This document shows, piece by piece, positions 62,063 through 64,000 of a DNA stretch of 64,000 bases. Within the stretch, counting starts at the first letter, position 1. Each line of letters starts with the position of its first letter. The position numbers were made by a program, and so were the translations under genes. The stretch is from Thiohalocapsa sp. ML1 (GTDB lineage Bacteria > Pseudomonadota > Gammaproteobacteria > Chromatiales > Chromatiaceae). The notes under the pieces were generated by a model. That model worked only from the letters and a program-made list of their open reading frames with translations. It was not told where the DNA came from and searched no databases. The stretch is from contig NZ_JABX01000020.1 of the NCBI RefSeq assembly GCF_001469165.1, forward strand, positions 42,655-106,654, read 5' to 3'.

Positions 62063-62349
62063 ATGGCGAACCAACAGTCCCTGCCTCGGCCCGAACCGAG
62101 CGCACCGGACGCGAGCTGACCATAGGCCGGTCTGACTACCCCGGCGGCGGAAGCACGGAGCACGCCCGCGCCGTCATCGGCACGCTGCTCGGCGAGCTGC
62201 ACATCCCCGCCCGCGACCTCGCGCTAGGGCGCCTGGCGGACGGTTGGTGCCTGGAGCTCCAGTGCCGAGTCGCCGGGCGCTGGAGCCCCTGCCTGCTAGA
62301 GCTGAGCCCCGACGCCATTCGCTGCGGCGAGCCAGGAGGAAGGGGCTAG
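62063..62349 (+). pseudogene. Small frame-shifted gene, unknown
   Basis: An ATG at 62063 opens a frame of only 18 residues, ended by TGA at 62117. The frame shifted by two bases is open from just after 62060 to TAG at 62347 with no usual start codon. It gives about 80 residues (RELTIGRSDYPGGG, then GTLLGELHIPARDLALG, then SPCLLELSPDAIRC). Joining the two would make a protein of about 95 residues with good GC3. A frameshift or sequencing error is the simplest reading; the family is unknown. The TAG stop lies in a GCTAGGA heptamer array. Confidence 0.4.
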
Positions 62350-62660
62350 GAGCTAGGAGGAAGGGGCTAGGGGCTAACGAGGCTTCGCTTAGACCGACGA
62401 GTCGTGCCCATCGCTATCGAAAGCCCGCCGGCAGCCGAGCCGGAGCCTGGCCTGGCCTGGCCTGGCCTGGCCTGGCCGGAGAGCCGACCTCCCGGTCGGC
62501 TCCTCCTCGCGACACCAGCGCACCCCGCTCTGTCGCCGTGTTGACCTGGAGGTCAACACTCCAGTCAACACTCCAGTCAACACTCCAGTCAACACCCGAG
62601 GGCCAAGGGCCGAGGAGGGTTCGCTTGGCCCTCGGCCCTCGCCCCTTCCCATCTGGCTCA
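62340..62660. repeat. Repeat cluster: GCTAGG, element fragment, palindromes, GTTGAC and GGGCCGA arrays
   Basis: In order: GCTAGGA/GGGGCTA heptamers (62340-62376); a fragment of the interspersed-element left end (ACGAGGCTTCGCTTAGACC, 62379-62420); GGCCT repeats; a hairpin with arms GAGCCGACC and GGTCGGCTC (62481-62502); GTTGACCTGGAGGTCAAC (62540-62557); three ACTCCAGTCAAC units; and a GGGCCGA heptamer hairpin (62595-62648). The module is inverted relative to those at 55281 and 63661. Confidence 0.85.
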
Positions 62661-62744
62661 ACGCTTGCTTCACCTTCGGATACCCGGCGGGTGACGCGCC
62701 GCTGCGCTCGCCACCCGCGCCAGCACCAGACCCGGAGGTTGCCC

Positions 62745-63542
62745 ATGACCACTTACCACCTCTCCACGGCGCAGACCCCGCACCGTGCCTACCACATCCC
62801 GCATCTGAGCATGCTGCGTCCGCTGACCTGGCTGTCGCGCGGATTCGCCGACCTTGTTGCGATGCCGCGGGTCAGTGCCGCCTACGGCGCCGGTGTCGCG
62901 GCGCTGGCCTTCCTGATGGTGTATCTCACCTTCGGCGCCAGCAGCTTCGTGCTGGTGCCCTTCCTGTTCGGCGGCTTTCTCAGCATCGCGCCGATCCTGT
63001 CCGTCGGCCTCATTGCGATGGCGAAGCGCCGCGAGGAGCCCAACAACGACCAGTCGGTGGTCAAGATTCTGTCGCTCAATGCATCGAGCCTGGCGCTGCT
63101 CGGGCTCTTGCTGGTCATGGTGTTCCTGAACTGGATCATGCTGTCGAACCTGACCTTCGGCGGCTTCTTCGGCGAGGTGACGCCCACCTACGGCCAAGTG
63201 CGGCCGTTACCGGTGATGTTCGGCAAGAGCTGGCCCTTCGCGCTCATCTACGGCGGCATTGCGCTGGTGCTCGCGCTGGTGCTGTTCCGCATGGTGGCGC
63301 TGGCGTTGCCGATGCTGGTGGATCAGCGCGTGGATGTGTTCAACGCCATCTTCGCGAGCTGGCGGGCCGTCGGCGAGAACTGGCCGAGCATGCTGGTGTG
63401 GGCGGCGCTCTTGTTCCTGCTCACCAGCATCGGCATCGGGCTCTACTTCATCGGCCTCATCGTCGTCGTGCCCTGGCTCGGCTATGCCACGTGGCATGCC
63501 TACCGGGATACGTTGATCCTTGAGGAAGGTGCTAGCGACTAG
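62745..63542 (+). CDS. DUF2189 family membrane protein
   Basis: The 265-residue protein has six membrane helices, with a cytoplasmic start containing HIPHLSMLRPLTWLSRGFADL. FGGFLSIAPILSVGLIAMAKRREE and VDVFNAIFASWRAVGENW follow. These match DUF2189, a family of gammaproteobacterial and other membrane proteins of unknown function. GGAGG is six bases upstream of the ATG at 62745. It stands alone between repeat clusters. Confidence 0.9.
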   Translation: MTTYHLSTAQTPHRAYHIPHLSMLRPLTWLSRGFADLVAMPRVSAAYGAGVAALAFLMVYLTFGASSFVLVPFLFGGFLSIAPILSVGLIAMAKRREEPNNDQSVVKILSLNASSLALLGLLLVMVFLNWIMLSNLTFGGFFGEVTPTYGQVRPLPVMFGKSWPFALIYGGIALVLALVLFRMVALALPMLVDQRVDVFNAIFASWRAVGENWPSMLVWAALLFLLTSIGIGLYFIGLIVVVPWLGYATWHAYRDTLILEEGASD

Positions 63543-63620
63543 GTGCTAGGTGCCAGGGGCTCCTGGCCCCTAGGCCAAGTGCGTCGGGATCGAAATCGAA
63601 ATCGAAATCGCTATCGAAAG
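63537..63620. repeat. GCTAGG heptamers and ATCGAA hexamers after DUF2189
   Basis: The stop region contains GACTAGGTGCTAGGTGCC, followed by a hairpin with arms CAGGGGC and GCCCCTAG. ATCGAA hexamers occupy about 63589-63620. Confidence 0.75.
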
Positions 63621-63660
63621 ATCCTGAGAACCGGGGTTTCGTTGGAGTTCTGACCGAGGT

Positions 63661-63983
63661 TTTGACTGGCGTGTTTGACTGGCGTGTTTGACTGGCGTGT
63701 TTGACTGGAGTGTTTGACTGGAGTGTTTGACTGGCGTGTTTGACTGGCGTGTTTGACTGGCGTGTTTGACTGGAGTGTTTGACTGGAGTGTTGACCTCCA
63801 GGTCAACACCGACAGCGCGGCATGCACCGATATCGCGAGCCGACCTGGAGGTCGGCTCTCCGGCCAGGCCAGGCCAGGCCAGGCCGGGCTCCGGCCGGGC
63901 GCCTTGACTGGAGTGTTGACCTCCAGGTCAACACCGACAGCGCGGCGTGCACCACTATCGCGAGCCGACCTGGAGGTCGGCTC
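63661..63983. repeat. Ten-copy 13-base array and two tandem composite palindrome modules
   Basis: Ten TTTGACTGG(C/A)GTG units occupy 63661-63790, with variant order CCCAACCCAA. The first module follows: GTTGACCTCCAGGTCAAC (63790-63807), a hairpin with arms GAGCCGACCT and AGGTCGGCTC (63837-63858) and GGCCA repeats. A second, nearly identical module begins at about 63904 (63915-63932 and 63962-63983) and runs to the window end. No gene is seen from 63543 to 64000. Confidence 0.95.
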
Positions 63984-64000
63984 TCCGGCCAGGGCTCCGG

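Overview
The window is 64 kb of very GC-rich DNA, roughly 65-70% by eye, with tightly packed genes. The housekeeping genes (cca, rlmD, cysM, lptG, pepA, holC, dapB, epmB) resemble gammaproteobacterial versions. A chlorophyllide 8-vinyl-reductase-like (BciB/FrhB family) flavo-iron-sulfur protein, a short LOV photoreceptor and a gene set like that of purple sulfur bacteria suggest a member of the Chromatiales, possibly phototrophic. This is an inference: no photosynthesis cluster, rRNA or tRNA lies in the window. No CRISPR array or intact insertion sequence was seen.

Layout. 1-5.2 kb: the end of an S1-domain RNA-binding protein, an HMGL-like aldolase, DUF2333, a TDT/SLAC1 anion transporter and an OmpA-domain protein. 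5.4-8 kb: accessory scraps (two orphan antitoxins, a truncated restriction-enzyme tail, palindromic repeats). 8.1-12 kb: YdcF, an amino-acid-binding protein, a PH-domain protein and a PAS histidine kinase. 12-23.6 kb: core metabolism and information genes (cca, DUF2939, a phospholipase-A2-like protein, a peptide-binding lipoprotein, CYTH, rlmD, cysM, HPt, lptG, pepA, holC). 23.7-29.2 kb: a coiled-coil repeat protein, DUF29, dapB, a Ycf46-type AAA ATPase and a low-GC two-gene insert. 29.3-35.8 kb: a tetR-small protein-xpaC operon divergent from an RND efflux pair, with a palindromic operator between them. 36.1-42.4 kb: a defence/toxin-antitoxin island (RHH antitoxin, PIN toxin with antitoxin, and an operon of a KAP P-loop NTPase and a 1096-residue NACHT NTPase). 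42.5-55.2 kb: signalling and membrane genes (GGDEF-EAL, PsiE, BciB-like, BatD, LOV, SRPBCC, MFS, epmB, a FimX-like EAL protein). 55.6-63.5 kb: a 5'-nucleotidase, a Met-rich membrane protein, ParA, two histidine-kinase-type proteins and DUF2189.

The strongest candidate for an undescribed system is the KAP-NACHT operon. Its NACHT protein carries a glycine-zipper hydrophobic insert just after the nucleotide-binding core, and its C-terminal sensor half has clearly lower GC, as if exchanged by recombination.

The second notable theme is the intergenic DNA. Many gaps hold short tandem repeats: several unrelated 7-base families, 6-base families, 12/13-base GTTGAC families, and composite modules with paired palindromes. 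Two interspersed elements have conserved ends, and one 164-base imperfect palindrome resembles a MITE. These repeats lie between genes and sometimes supply or abut stop codons.
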